Made by a program: the position numbers and the translations under genes. A model generated the notes under the pieces. The model worked only from the letters and a program-made list of their open reading frames with translations. It had not been told where the DNA came from and made no database searches. A stretch of DNA of 64,000 nt from CAYXDO01 sp964463485 (GTDB taxonomy: Bacteria > Myxococcota > Kuafuiibacteriia > Kuafuiibacteriales > Kuafuiibacteriaceae). Location: assembly GCA_964463485.1 (NCBI GenBank), contig CAYXDO010000042.1, forward strand, positions 1-64,000, read 5' to 3'. Below are positions 53,941-64,000 of the stretch, piece by piece; the first letter of the stretch is position 1; the number at the start of each line of letters is the position of its first letter.

Positions 53941-55062
53941 TTGGTGCCCGTCCGGGCGAAGTTCTGCGCCGAGTGCGGCGCGCGCCTGGTCGGAGCGCGT
54001 CCGATCAGCGAGCCGCTGTCGCGTTGGCAGGTGGACCGCGCGGCCGGCGCGCGGTCCAAGGAGCAGGCACCGCCGACGCCAAGAGCCACGCCGTCGGCGG
54101 CGGAGGCGCGCGCGGCCGTCCAGGCGCTCGAGGATCGTCGCGGGGGCACCAGCATCATGTCCAACACGTTGCTGCTCGTCGGCATCGTGCTCGTGTTCGT
54201 CGTCGTGATGATCGAGATGAACAAAGACGCACCCAAGGAGGTCAGCCCGTTCGAAGGGGGGCCCGCGCCGGGCAGCGCGATGGGGGGTGCATCGAGCGGA
54301 GCGCCTAGTGGGAGTGGGGTCGGCGTCGATGGGCGGGTGTCGCTGGATGTGTCGGTCACGAACCGAGCTCCATCGGGGGCGACGCTGTTCGTGACTGTGC
54401 GTAATGCAGGCTCGGGCGATCGCGGACCTCCGCTGGCCGTCAAGAAGATCGAGAGTCCGTCGTTCCCTTTGACGTTTCACGTGGACAGCAGCGACGTGAT
54501 GATGGCGGGCATGCCGTTCACGGGGCCGTTCGACGTCAGCGCGCGGCTCGATTCGGACGGCAACGCGATGACGCGTGACCCGAACGATCTCGTGGTCAGT
54601 CGCTCGCTGACCGGCGTGATGCCCGGAGCCAAGATCGAGCTCGTGATCGACATGTCGCTCGCGGAAGCGGGCAGCAAGTCGCCTGCACCTGCACCTGCGC
54701 CATCGCCCGTGCCTGTGGCTAGCGGTCCGGTCCAAGCCACCGTCGAGCTCTCTCCGCAAGTCGGAGCAGCTCCGGCGGGAACGTTGTTCGTGTTCGCGCG
54801 CGCCGCGGGGGTGACGGCAGGCCCGCCGATGGCCGTAAAGCGGATCTCGAACCCGAGCTTCCCGGTCACCGTCCAGCTCGGACCCGGGGACGTCATGATC
54901 CCTGGAGCTCCTTTCTTAGGGCCACTAGATTTGGAGGCCCGGCTCGACCAGGATGGGAACGTCATGTCGCGAGCACCCGGCGATCTCACCGGCCCTCGCG
55001 CCGTGAACCTGTCGCCCGGTGCCACCGGAGTGAAACTGGTGCTGGACACGAGGCAGCAGTGA
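53941..55062 (+). CDS. Zinc-ribbon membrane protein with two CcmI/CycH C-terminal-like domains
   Basis: At least 373 residues from TTG 53941, but the same frame continues upstream without a stop and encodes further CxxC ribbons (VCDACGHAL, FCGRCGAAI, KCPACSALV, FCAECGARL), so the real protein probably starts near 53791, where the codon is ATC. One membrane segment (~74-95) follows. Outside it are two ~100-residue repeats, each with TLFV-x-R, PP-x-AVK, a FP-x-T strand, DVMxxGxPF and ARLDxDGNxMxR, as in the C-terminal domain of cytochrome c maturation protein CcmI/CycH. The stop overlaps the DUF4388 gene. Confidence 0.78.
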   Translation: MVPVRAKFCAECGARLVGARPISEPLSRWQVDRAAGARSKEQAPPTPRATPSAAEARAAVQALEDRRGGTSIMSNTLLLVGIVLVFVVVMIEMNKDAPKEVSPFEGGPAPGSAMGGASSGAPSGSGVGVDGRVSLDVSVTNRAPSGATLFVTVRNAGSGDRGPPLAVKKIESPSFPLTFHVDSSDVMMAGMPFTGPFDVSARLDSDGNAMTRDPNDLVVSRSLTGVMPGAKIELVIDMSLAEAGSKSPAPAPAPSPVPVASGPVQATVELSPQVGAAPAGTLFVFARAAGVTAGPPMAVKRISNPSFPVTVQLGPGDVMIPGAPFLGPLDLEARLDQDGNVMSRAPGDLTGPRAVNLSPGATGVKLVLDTRQQ

Positions 55063-56750
55063 CCGCCTCCCCGAACGACCCTTTTCGGATCGGCTTTGAC
55101 CCCAACGACGCTGCCGAGGCGGTGGAGGTGCTCGTCGAAGAGACTCAAGCCGTCGTCGAGGTCCTCGTAGAGGAGTCCAGCGAGCTCCCGATCATCGAGT
55201 CGCCGGTCGAGGTCCCGAGCCGGCCCAAGGTCGCCGATCTGATGGATCCGCTCGCGGACCCGGGAGCGAGCGCGCCGCTGATCGCGATCGAGTCTCCGGT
55301 CGAGCTGAGCCTCGCGACGCCGCTCGAAGGGGCGACCGAAGCGGCGCCCGAGATCTCGCAGGATCTCAACGCTGCGCACTCCGGGGACCTCCTCGAGAAC
55401 CAAGACGAGCCGCTCATCATCGAGCTCATGCGCGACGGGCGACTGCGGGCGCCGCTCGAGGAGACTCGAGAGCTCCTGCGCGATCGAATGACTCGGGCGG
55501 AGGTCCATCGCACCGGCCCGGGCTGGCTGCTCCTACGCTCTGTCGATCCGGTCGCCGGTCCGTCGTCTCGTGAGCAGGCCGAAGAGAACCGCGAGGTCGT
55601 GATGGCCGGTACCCTGGGCGAGAGCGCGCTGTCGATGATCGACGTGCTCGGCTTTCTCGCGCAAAGCGCTCAGACCGGTGTGCTCTCTGTCTCGACGGGC
55701 ACCGAGAACCGATCGATCTATCTGAGCGAAGGCGACGTGGTCTGGGCGTCGTCCACCGTGCCCGACGACCAGCTCGGCGAGTTCTTGGTGCGTCGCGGAC
55801 GCATCACGCGTGACGCTCTGGCCATGGTCACCAAGAAGGGGCCGCGACGGATCGGCCGCGCGTGTGTGGACCTAGGCCTCCTCAAAGCGCACGAGCTTTG
55901 GGACATGGTCCAAGCGCAGCTCACGGAGATCTTCGACGCCGCGCTGGCCTCCGATCGAGGGATCTGGACGTTTGCGCGGGTGTCGCCCGAGCGCCTCGGC
56001 GCTTCGCAGGTCCACATGTCCACGCAGGGCCTCCTCATGGATTCGGTGCGCAAGTTCGACGAGATGCGCATGTACCGAGAGGTCGTTCGGTCGGCCAACG
56101 TCAGCGTGTTCTGTGTCGACGCACATCTCCCGAACCTCCACGACCCGCGCTTCGAGCGGATCGAGGAGGACCTTCGCGGGCCTGCGTACGAGCTCGTGCG
56201 TAGGCTCGACGGCGAGTACACCGTCCGCGATCTCATGCGGCTCATGGGCAAGAGCGAGTACGAAATCACTCGCTTGGTCTACCATCTGCGCGCCGCGCGC
56301 TTGGTCCGCCTCGCCGCGCCCGAGAGCGTGCCGCCCGGATCCTTCTCCTTCGCCACGGTCTCCAAGGCGAAGATGAAGAACGTGGTGACGATCTACGGGA
56401 TGGCGATTCGCGAGATCTACGACGTGTTCAGGGGAGAAAAACAGCATCAGCTCGCCGAGGCCGCCCGCCAGTTCCTCTCCGCTCCGGAGCACGCGCGCCG
56501 CTTCTCCTCGATTCGAATCTCTGCGCGAGGGGAGCTCGACGAGCTCGCCGTGCTGCGCGGGCTCGATGATGAACGAGAGATCCAGGAGATGAGCGAAGCG
56601 CTCTCGGAGCTCCTCTTCTTCCTGCTCTTCGAAGCCGGAGAGCTCTTGCCTCCTCGCCGACGTGACGACCTCGCGCGTCGAGTGAAGATGATCCACGCCA
56701 TGCTCGCGTCCGCCGAGGCCCAGCCGACCGGCGACATCAAGGCGAGATGA
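55059..56750 (+). CDS. DUF4388 (PATAN-like) protein
   Basis: 563 residues, GTG start overlapping the previous stop. The first ~125 residues are acidic and disordered with repeated EVLVEE and SPVE segments. A DUF4388 domain starts near 180 (VVMAGTLGESALSMIDVLGFLAQSAQTGVLSV, NRSIYLSEGDVVWASS), a domain common in delta-proteobacterial signalling proteins. After it come winged-helix-like segments (ELVRRLDGEYTVRDLMRLMG, SEYEITRLVYHLRAARLV). Cytoplasmic. Probably an output or scaffold protein for the zinc-ribbon membrane protein encoded just upstream. Confidence 0.85.
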   Translation: MTASPNDPFRIGFDPNDAAEAVEVLVEETQAVVEVLVEESSELPIIESPVEVPSRPKVADLMDPLADPGASAPLIAIESPVELSLATPLEGATEAAPEISQDLNAAHSGDLLENQDEPLIIELMRDGRLRAPLEETRELLRDRMTRAEVHRTGPGWLLLRSVDPVAGPSSREQAEENREVVMAGTLGESALSMIDVLGFLAQSAQTGVLSVSTGTENRSIYLSEGDVVWASSTVPDDQLGEFLVRRGRITRDALAMVTKKGPRRIGRACVDLGLLKAHELWDMVQAQLTEIFDAALASDRGIWTFARVSPERLGASQVHMSTQGLLMDSVRKFDEMRMYREVVRSANVSVFCVDAHLPNLHDPRFERIEEDLRGPAYELVRRLDGEYTVRDLMRLMGKSEYEITRLVYHLRAARLVRLAAPESVPPGSFSFATVSKAKMKNVVTIYGMAIREIYDVFRGEKQHQLAEAARQFLSAPEHARRFSSIRISARGELDELAVLRGLDDEREIQEMSEALSELLFFLLFEAGELLPPRRRDDLARRVKMIHAMLASAEAQPTGDIKAR

Positions 56751-57373
56751 GGACCTCGACTCAGCTCCTCGAGCGCCGAGGCGGATTCTTACTCACTCTA
56801 GCGATTGCGACGACTTCGAGCTGCACGAAGGAGGGCTCCGAAGACGCGCCTTCGGACGCTGCCACCCGAGGTCCTTTCGTCGACGAGTCGCTCGGGTTCC
56901 AGATCACGCCGCTGCCGGATTGGGAAGCTCGACCGAGCGTCGACGCTTCCACCGTGCTCGATCTGCGCCGTCGGCCGACGCCCGGTTACGTCTACCTCGT
57001 GGAGCCTCGCGTCGTGGTTCACCAAGCGCCGTCTCCGCCGGGCCTCGATCTAGATGCGCTCGCGAGATCTCAGATCGACGAAATCTCCGCGCTCGGCTCC
57101 AAAGGAGGGTTGGTGCTCAAACGATCGAGCACCTCCCATCGCGTCATCGACGGGGTCGACACCGTGGAGCTCGAGCTCGCGTACAAGATCCGCCAACCCC
57201 AGGGCGAGCGCGAGGTCGTTCAGCGATCGATGATTACGAAGCGGACGAAAGGCGATCGCGACGTGATGCTCTCGATCTCGATCTCCTATCTCTCCGAAGC
57301 CGAGAACGCGGTAGGTCCCGAGGTCTTCAAGATGTTGTCGAGCGTTCGGCTGCCGCCGCCTACATCTCCGTAG
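56747..57373 (+). CDS. Lipoprotein, 208 residues
   Basis: ATGA overlap with the DUF4388 gene. The signal peptide ends TTSSC-TKEG; the lipobox is weak but the layout is right, with an acidic linker after Cys. The mature domain (~45-205) starts FVDESLGFQITPLPDWEARPS, a pattern of small exported proteins related to the PsbP/DUF1795 fold, and has SSTSHRVIDGVDTVELELAY strands. Third gene of a co-translated set with the zinc-ribbon/CcmI-like protein. Function unknown. Confidence 0.75.
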   Translation: MRTSTQLLERRGGFLLTLAIATTSSCTKEGSEDAPSDAATRGPFVDESLGFQITPLPDWEARPSVDASTVLDLRRRPTPGYVYLVEPRVVVHQAPSPPGLDLDALARSQIDEISALGSKGGLVLKRSSTSHRVIDGVDTVELELAYKIRQPQGEREVVQRSMITKRTKGDRDVMLSISISYLSEAENAVGPEVFKMLSSVRLPPPTSP

Positions 57374-57440
57374 CCGACATCGTCGATCAGATGATCGTTC
57401 GAGCTCCAACGGATACGCCCGAGCGCCGGCGAGCCGAACC

Positions 57441-57791
57441 TCAGCCTTTGCGCTTGCTCTTTTTGGCCTTCTTGACTTCGACCTTCGCGAGGATCTCGTA
57501 CGGCTGGCCTTGACGCTTGCGCGGGATGATCTCGGTGGCCGGATCGAGACCGAGCTCCACGAGCGCCTTCTTGAGATAACGCTCTTCGCGGTGCACGGTG
57601 CGGCGCTCGACGCTTGGATCGCCGTTCGCGAGCTGTTCCCAGAAGAACGGCTGCCAGGAGAAGCTCACGCTCCTCTCGTCTTGCTGGAGCCGCACGATCC
57701 CTGCTTCGAGATCGATGACGATGCGAAGATCGGGATCCACACGTTTGGGCTTTTGGGTCTCGGGCCGGCCTCGCTTCACGGGTCGGTTCAT
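57441..57791 (-). CDS. Hypothetical basic protein, 116 residues
   Basis: Start ATG 57791 chosen because the sequence from there is coherent (MNRPVKRGRP); the frame is open upstream to 57866 from a TTG. Pro/Lys-rich N-terminus, a short folded core (DLRIVIDLEAGIVRLQQDERSVSFSWQPFFW), and a Lys-rich C-terminal tail. No family recognised. Lies directly downstream of the ridA-like gene on the same strand. Confidence 0.6.
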   Translation of the reverse strand: MNRPVKRGRPETQKPKRVDPDLRIVIDLEAGIVRLQQDERSVSFSWQPFFWEQLANGDPSVERRTVHREERYLKKALVELGLDPATEIIPRKRQGQPYEILAKVEVKKAKKSKRKG

Positions 57792-57862
57792 GGGCGGAGT
57801 ATGCAGTGTCTTCGACTTCGCAACCACGGGGGCGATGGGGTTTGGTCTTCCCGTGGATTGCG

Positions 57863-58243
57863 TCAAAGGATGGCGATCGCATCGATCTCGACGCGGGCCC
57901 CCTTCGGTAGGGAAGCCACACCGACGGTGACCCGGGCCGGAGGCGCATGGGTGAAACGCCTCCCGTAGACCTCGTTGACCGAGGCAAAGTGGCTCAGGTC
58001 CGTGAGGAAGATCGTCGTGCGCACCACGTTTTCGAAGGTGGCTCCGGCGGCGGCCAGCACCGCGCCGAGGTTATCGAGCGCGCGCTCGGCCTCTTGCTGG
58101 ATGTCGCCCGCGACGAGCTCTTGAGTGTCCGGGTTCAAAGGGATCTGGCCCGAGCAGAAGATCATGCTGCCGGAGCAGACGATCCCTTGGCTGTAGGGGC
58201 CGATCGCTTTGGGTGCGCGATCGGTGGAGACGGCTTTCTTCAT
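57863..58243 (-). CDS. ridA: RidA family enamine/imine deaminase
   Basis: 126 residues, family length. RidA hydrolyses reactive 2-aminoacrylate and related enamines. Recognised by the N-terminal KAIGPYSQGIVCSGSMIFCSGQIP, the conserved Arg in NVVRTTIFLTDLSHFASVNEVYG, and the C-terminal ARVTVGVASLPKGARVEIDAIA. The ATG at 58243 gives the standard start; no strong ribosome-binding site. On the same strand as and just downstream of the RelA/SpoT gene. Confidence 0.95.
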   Translation of the reverse strand: MKKAVSTDRAPKAIGPYSQGIVCSGSMIFCSGQIPLNPDTQELVAGDIQQEAERALDNLGAVLAAAGATFENVVRTTIFLTDLSHFASVNEVYGRRFTHAPPARVTVGVASLPKGARVEIDAIAIL

Positions 58244-58307
58244 GGCGGGAGCGTCGTTGGACGGACGCTCTATGTCGACTGCGGGCAATGAACGCCGCGT
58301 CAGTCCA

Positions 58308-60467
<2,160 letters not shown>

Positions 60468-60581
60468 GAAAACGTGGGTTCTGAGTTTGAAGCTAGCACT
60501 CCGGAGCAGGGGGTCAAGCTTAGGGCCGTTACCGATGCCTGGCGGATGCAAACGCGCCAGGGTTGCGGATAGGGTTCGAGG

Positions 60582-62048
60582 GTGACGTCCGGCCGTCAAG
60601 CGCCCGAGTCCGTCGAGTCCGTGGACTCCGAGGCCGTGACGATCGATTCGAGGCAGCCGGTCAAAGAAGAAATTCAGGACCGCTGGCCGTCGAGCTTGCC
60701 GACGCAACCGCCGGGTGGAAAGCAGTCGCTATTCGCGGGCTTGCTGGCCGAGGCAGCCGCCGAAACGACCGGCGAGGAGAACAAAGAAAAGCGGCGGCAG
60801 CAAGACACGCAAGACATCCCCGGTCGCGGTCGCTCGCGTTCGGGCTCCGGTCTCCCTCGGCCGGCGCTCGTGGATTCGGATCGACCGACGGTCCAGCAGC
60901 CGGTGATTCCGAGCCAGATTCCGGTGCCGAAAACCGCGCCTCGCGGCATCGCCAGCTACAAGGTGCTGGGGGAGCTTGGATCGGGCGGGATGGCCGTGGT
61001 GTACAAAGCCCTGCAGCCTACGCTCGACCGCTTGGTGGCCATCAAGGAGCTGCGTGCCGAGTACATGGCCGACACCCAGGTGCTGGCCCGGTTCGAGCGC
61101 GAAGCCACCAGCCTCGCCGCGCTCCAACACGGCAACATCGTCCACATCTACGACTTCTTCCGCGACGCGGAGAGCGCGTTCATCGTGATGGAGTTCGTCG
61201 ACGGCCTGGACCTCTTCGACGTGCTCGCTCGCGTGGGAAAGCTGCCCGTGGACGTCGCCGCGATCTTGGGGCTGCAAATCGCCGAGGGCCTCGAATATGC
61301 CCACTACCGAGGCATCGTTCACCGCGACATCAAACCTTCGAACATACTCATCTCGAAGAGCGGTGAAGTGAAGATCATGGATTTCGGGATCGCGCGAGAT
61401 CCGGGCCGCGCAGATTTGACACAAATCGGCATGTCGCTCGGGACGCCCGCCTACATGGCTCCGGAGCAGATCGCGGGCGACAAGATCGACTTTCGGGCTG
61501 ACCTCTTCAGCTTCGGCATCTGCATGTACGAGATGCTCACCGGCCACCGGCCGTGGGGCGACGACGACGGCCAGGCGATCACGAGGAAGGTCCTGTACGA
61601 AGGCTTCACACCCATAACTCAGCATCGCCAGGACATTCCGGAGGCGCTCGAGCGCATCATTTCGCGCTGCCTGCAAAAATATCCAGACAACCGCTATCGG
61701 AGCACCTACGAGCTCCGGCGAGCGCTCGCGTCGTTCACCACCACGGCCGTGAAGAGCGAGCCTCGGCAGCGGGTCGTGGTGTTTCTCAAGAACCGCGGGA
61801 TCGAGGTCGATGGGGGCGCCGCGGAGCACGTGGATCCAGCGCTGCTTGGCGACGAAGACCTGTTGAGAGCGGACCGCGGAGAGACGCCGCTGCCCGCTTC
61901 TCAACTCCTTCGACCGATCGCTGGCGTGGGTTTGGTGGCGGCGTTGGCGGCGATCCTGGCCGCGTCCCTGGGCCTGTTCGGGCCGTTCGGCAACAGCGTC
62001 GATGGGTCACGGCCGGGGTTGAAGATCGAGAAGAGCGTGGGCGACTGA
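60582..62048 (+). CDS. Hanks-type Ser/Thr protein kinase
   Basis: 488 residues, GTG start after GGGTTCGAGG. Disordered N-terminal ~120 residues, then the kinase domain: Gly-loop GELGSGGMAVVYK (~130), Lys in VAIKEL, catalytic loop VHRDIKPSNILI (Asp ~248), DFGIA, and TPAYMAPEQ activation segment. Near the C-terminus a single membrane segment (~450-470, AGVGLVAALAAILAASLGLFG) leaves a very short outer tail. It would phosphorylate FHA-binding partners; the FHA activator at 1242 is one in this window. Divergent from the RelA/SpoT gene. Confidence 0.94.
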   Translation: MTSGRQAPESVESVDSEAVTIDSRQPVKEEIQDRWPSSLPTQPPGGKQSLFAGLLAEAAAETTGEENKEKRRQQDTQDIPGRGRSRSGSGLPRPALVDSDRPTVQQPVIPSQIPVPKTAPRGIASYKVLGELGSGGMAVVYKALQPTLDRLVAIKELRAEYMADTQVLARFEREATSLAALQHGNIVHIYDFFRDAESAFIVMEFVDGLDLFDVLARVGKLPVDVAAILGLQIAEGLEYAHYRGIVHRDIKPSNILISKSGEVKIMDFGIARDPGRADLTQIGMSLGTPAYMAPEQIAGDKIDFRADLFSFGICMYEMLTGHRPWGDDDGQAITRKVLYEGFTPITQHRQDIPEALERIISRCLQKYPDNRYRSTYELRRALASFTTTAVKSEPRQRVVVFLKNRGIEVDGGAAEHVDPALLGDEDLLRADRGETPLPASQLLRPIAGVGLVAALAAILAASLGLFGPFGNSVDGSRPGLKIEKSVGD

Positions 62049-62122
62049 CTTAGGACCGCAGGCATCTTGCTGCGGCTCATTTGGCGGACTCGAGAGTACG
62101 AAATTCAACGAGGGGCCAGAGG

Positions 62123-64000
62123 TCACTGCTGAGTATTCAGCGGAGCTACGAGGACCTGAGTCTGCGCGTTGTTCGGATCCCAGTTCTTGAGGAGATCCAG
62201 GGTGAACGGTCCGGCCGCCGTCGAGTCGTAGATACGTCGATATTTCGAATCCACGATCGAGGCAGGGTTCAAAATCACGTGGTTGCTGTACGAGAGCGGG
62301 AACCCATCCGCCAGCCGCACGTAGTAGTCCGCGCGGTGTGCCAAGCCGTCGTTGCCTTGGGGGTCGGTGTTCGGGTCGAACAGGTATCCCTGAGCCAACG
62401 AGACCGGCTGATTCGTGTTGTTGCGGACCGCCGTCACGTTCTGGAAGGCCTGGACATAGCCTGAGTTCGCCGCCTGATAACCGTTCGGGTTGGCGCCGAC
62501 CTGGGCCATCGCGTAATTCACTTGGTTACCGTCGTTGGCCCCGGCCAAGTTGAAGTGACAGGTGTGGCAGTTGCGAACCTGAGCGCGGTTCTGGATCGAG
62601 TGCGGCGCGAACGCTTGCATACCGAGGGCGCCGTTCTCATCCGATCGAGGGTCGTGGTTGTAGGTCGGGACGCCCTGCGGATCCGTGTTGCCGTAGACGT
62701 CCACTGTCTTGATACCCACTTGAACGCCCTGAGCTGCCGCGAACGTGTTGGTCACGTTTCCGAAGCCGAGGCGGTCTCGATAGGTCTTGTAGCCGGTGGC
62801 CACCTGGGTCGCGTTGGCGTTCGCGCCGAGCACGGTGACCGCGTACTGCTGATTGTCTCGAGTCACGTGGCGGAAAAAGCCCTTACTCATGGGCATCTGA
62901 GGAGAGATTTTGCCGCGCGAGTTGATACCCATCAGCCATTCTTGGCTTGGAATCCAGGTGAAGTCGGCCTGGGCGATGATTCCGATCGAGAGCGCGCCCG
63001 AAATGGGCGAGCCGGCGTACCGGACATTGTTGCCGTCGTTGTCGGCCAAAGTCAGGTGGCAGCCGGTGCAAGCATTTTGCCAAGTCGCATGGCAGGTGTA
63101 GCAGGCGAGGCCGTTCGCCGGCTGCGCGCCTGGCTTGATCGGCCTTCCCTCGCTGTCGGTCGTCTGCGAGCCCACGTGGGAGAACCCATTCGGGACGAGC
63201 TCGGAGCCATTGGCGACGCAGTTGCCTCGGTTGAAGTTGCCATTCTTGCAGGGGCCGACGCCCGGCCCGACGTTCGACGCCGACGTCTGCGGACTCACCC
63301 GAGCGTGGGCGACGAACGCGTTTTGTCGGAACAGACGCTCCCGTGTGGTCGGCTTCACCGCGTTCGAGCTCGGTTCCGAGATGTCCTTGACTTGTGGGAT
63401 GTAGCGGTATTGGCCCGGCTTGCTGCGCAGCGACAAGTAGACGCCTGGCACCGTGATGCCGAGGGCCTGACCCATGTTCGTGACGTCCTCCTGCGAGAAC
63501 CTCCGAACGTTGATGACGGGGTTCGGCGTCTGCGCGGAGTTGGGCTCCGTCTGAAGGTCCGGCGTGCCGTGGCAGTTTTCGCAGCGGATCTTGGTCTGGG
63601 CGTCCATTCGGCTGAAAATCACCGGATAGTATTTGTTGGTCACCGGATCGAACGGTTGTGACTCGTCCTCTAGCGTCGCGTCACCGTGCAGCTCCTTGGA
63701 TTGGTGGCAGTCCAAACACCAAAGGTCCGCCTTCTTGTGGACGTCCGCCGCGATGTCGTTGATGCCGTCGGGGACGTTCGGCTGGTCGTTGACACCGTGC
63801 ATGACCGATCCGAGGTCCGCATACTCGATGAGTTGGTTGAAGGCCTGGCCGTTGTAGCGAGCGTTCGCGTCGTTCTGCGGGATGATCGTCGCGAACTTCA
63901 CCTGATTCGCGTTGACCGCGCCGTTGTTGAGGCCGGTGAAATACACGCGGTTGGGATCCCACTGCCGCCCCTCGTACTGATCGACCGTGCGATTCGAGCC
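62123..64000 (-). CDS. Multihaem c-type cytochrome, N-terminus beyond the window
   Basis: The visible part has five CxxCH haem motifs (CLDCH, CENCH, CYTCH, CTGCH, CHTCH), so it is a periplasmic or surface multihaem cytochrome c used in electron transfer. The frame stays open to base 64000; the first in-window start at 63946 is inside the gene, so the 5' end and signal peptide are missing. Between haems the sequence is Asn/Gln/Pro-rich and irregular. The protein ends in LVAPLNTQQ. Exact role unknown. Confidence 0.9.
   Translation of the reverse strand, partial: GSNRTVDQYEGRQWDPNRVYFTGLNNGAVNANQVKFATIIPQNDANARYNGQAFNQLIEYADLGSVMHGVNDQPNVPDGINDIAADVHKKADLWCLDCHQSKELHGDATLEDESQPFDPVTNKYYPVIFSRMDAQTKIRCENCHGTPDLQTEPNSAQTPNPVINVRRFSQEDVTNMGQALGITVPGVYLSLRSKPGQYRYIPQVKDISEPSSNAVKPTTRERLFRQNAFVAHARVSPQTSASNVGPGVGPCKNGNFNRGNCVANGSELVPNGFSHVGSQTTDSEGRPIKPGAQPANGLACYTCHATWQNACTGCHLTLADNDGNNVRYAGSPISGALSIGIIAQADFTWIPSQEWLMGINSRGKISPQMPMSKGFFRHVTRDNQQYAVTVLGANANATQVATGYKTYRDRLGFGNVTNTFAAAQGVQVGIKTVDVYGNTDPQGVPTYNHDPRSDENGALGMQAFAPHSIQNRAQVRNCHTCHFNLAGANDGNQVNYAMAQVGANPNGYQAANSGYVQAFQNVTAVRNNTNQPVSLAQGYLFDPNTDPQGNDGLAHRADYYVRLADGFPLSYSNHVILNPASIVDSKYRRIYDSTAAGPFTLDLLKNWDPNNAQTQVLVAPLNTQQ

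Noticed and set aside
62522..63661. Plus-strand frame of 379 codons
   Set aside because: Antisense to a cytochrome with five haem motifs.

Overview
The window is high-GC DNA that looks like a myxobacterium of the Polyangiales type (Myxococcota). This is inferred from gene style: an FHA plus sigma-54 activator, a Hanks-type Ser/Thr kinase, a DUF4388 protein, many unrelated lipoproteins, a multihaem cytochrome and tandem mucoidy-inhibitor (DUF4139) proteins. No 16S gene is present, so the placement is by resemblance only.

Layout. 0.2-9.98 kb: three small minus-strand genes (two are 58-residue near-twins), the FHA/sigma-54 regulator, two minus-strand secreted proteins, a large serine hydrolase and an unknown 277-residue protein. 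9.98-34.2 kb: an accessory region bracketed by a near-identical 1.53 kb direct repeat (9982-11513 and 31890-33421). It holds a chimeric gene, two arrays of 42/43-bp repeats with a perfect palindrome in each unit, two divergent paralogous lipoprotein/membrane-protein operons, and a ten-gene co-directional operon (17252-30157). That operon encodes a lytic transglycosylase, two soluble unknowns, a single-pass membrane protein, a probable outer-membrane protein, a probable lipoprotein, a secreted vWA-like protein, an FtsE/LolD-like ATPase, an FtsX/MacB-like permease and a lipoprotein. It is the best candidate here for an undescribed system. Inverted remnants of one dead sequence flank it. 34.2-40.8 kb: core metabolism and housekeeping (greA, HAD-like, thioesterase, glpX-like, eno) and a frameshifted Uma2-family gene. 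40.86-43.99 kb: a 3.06 kb segment between an intact tRNA-Arg and a 41-bp copy of its 3' half, carrying an AbiE toxin-antitoxin pair and a truncated HIT-phospholipase D-like defence gene. 44.1-64 kb: paired DUF4139 proteins, membrane and secreted proteins, a GH113-like protein, a zinc-ribbon protein with two CcmI-C-like domains, a DUF4388 protein, RidA, a RelA/SpoT enzyme, a Ser/Thr kinase and a multihaem cytochrome c running off the right edge.

How genes work together. Four-base start/stop overlaps are common and mark co-translated pairs: FG-GAP lipoprotein with TPR lipoprotein, the two paralogous operons, most of the ten-gene operon, AbiEi/AbiEii, the DUF4139 pair, the GH113-like/lipoprotein pair, and zinc-ribbon/DUF4388/lipoprotein. 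The ten-gene operon has parts for every layer of a Gram-negative envelope plus a wall-cutting enzyme. By analogy with FtsEX this suggests an ATP-driven, envelope-spanning machine that controls a murein hydrolase. That role is inference.
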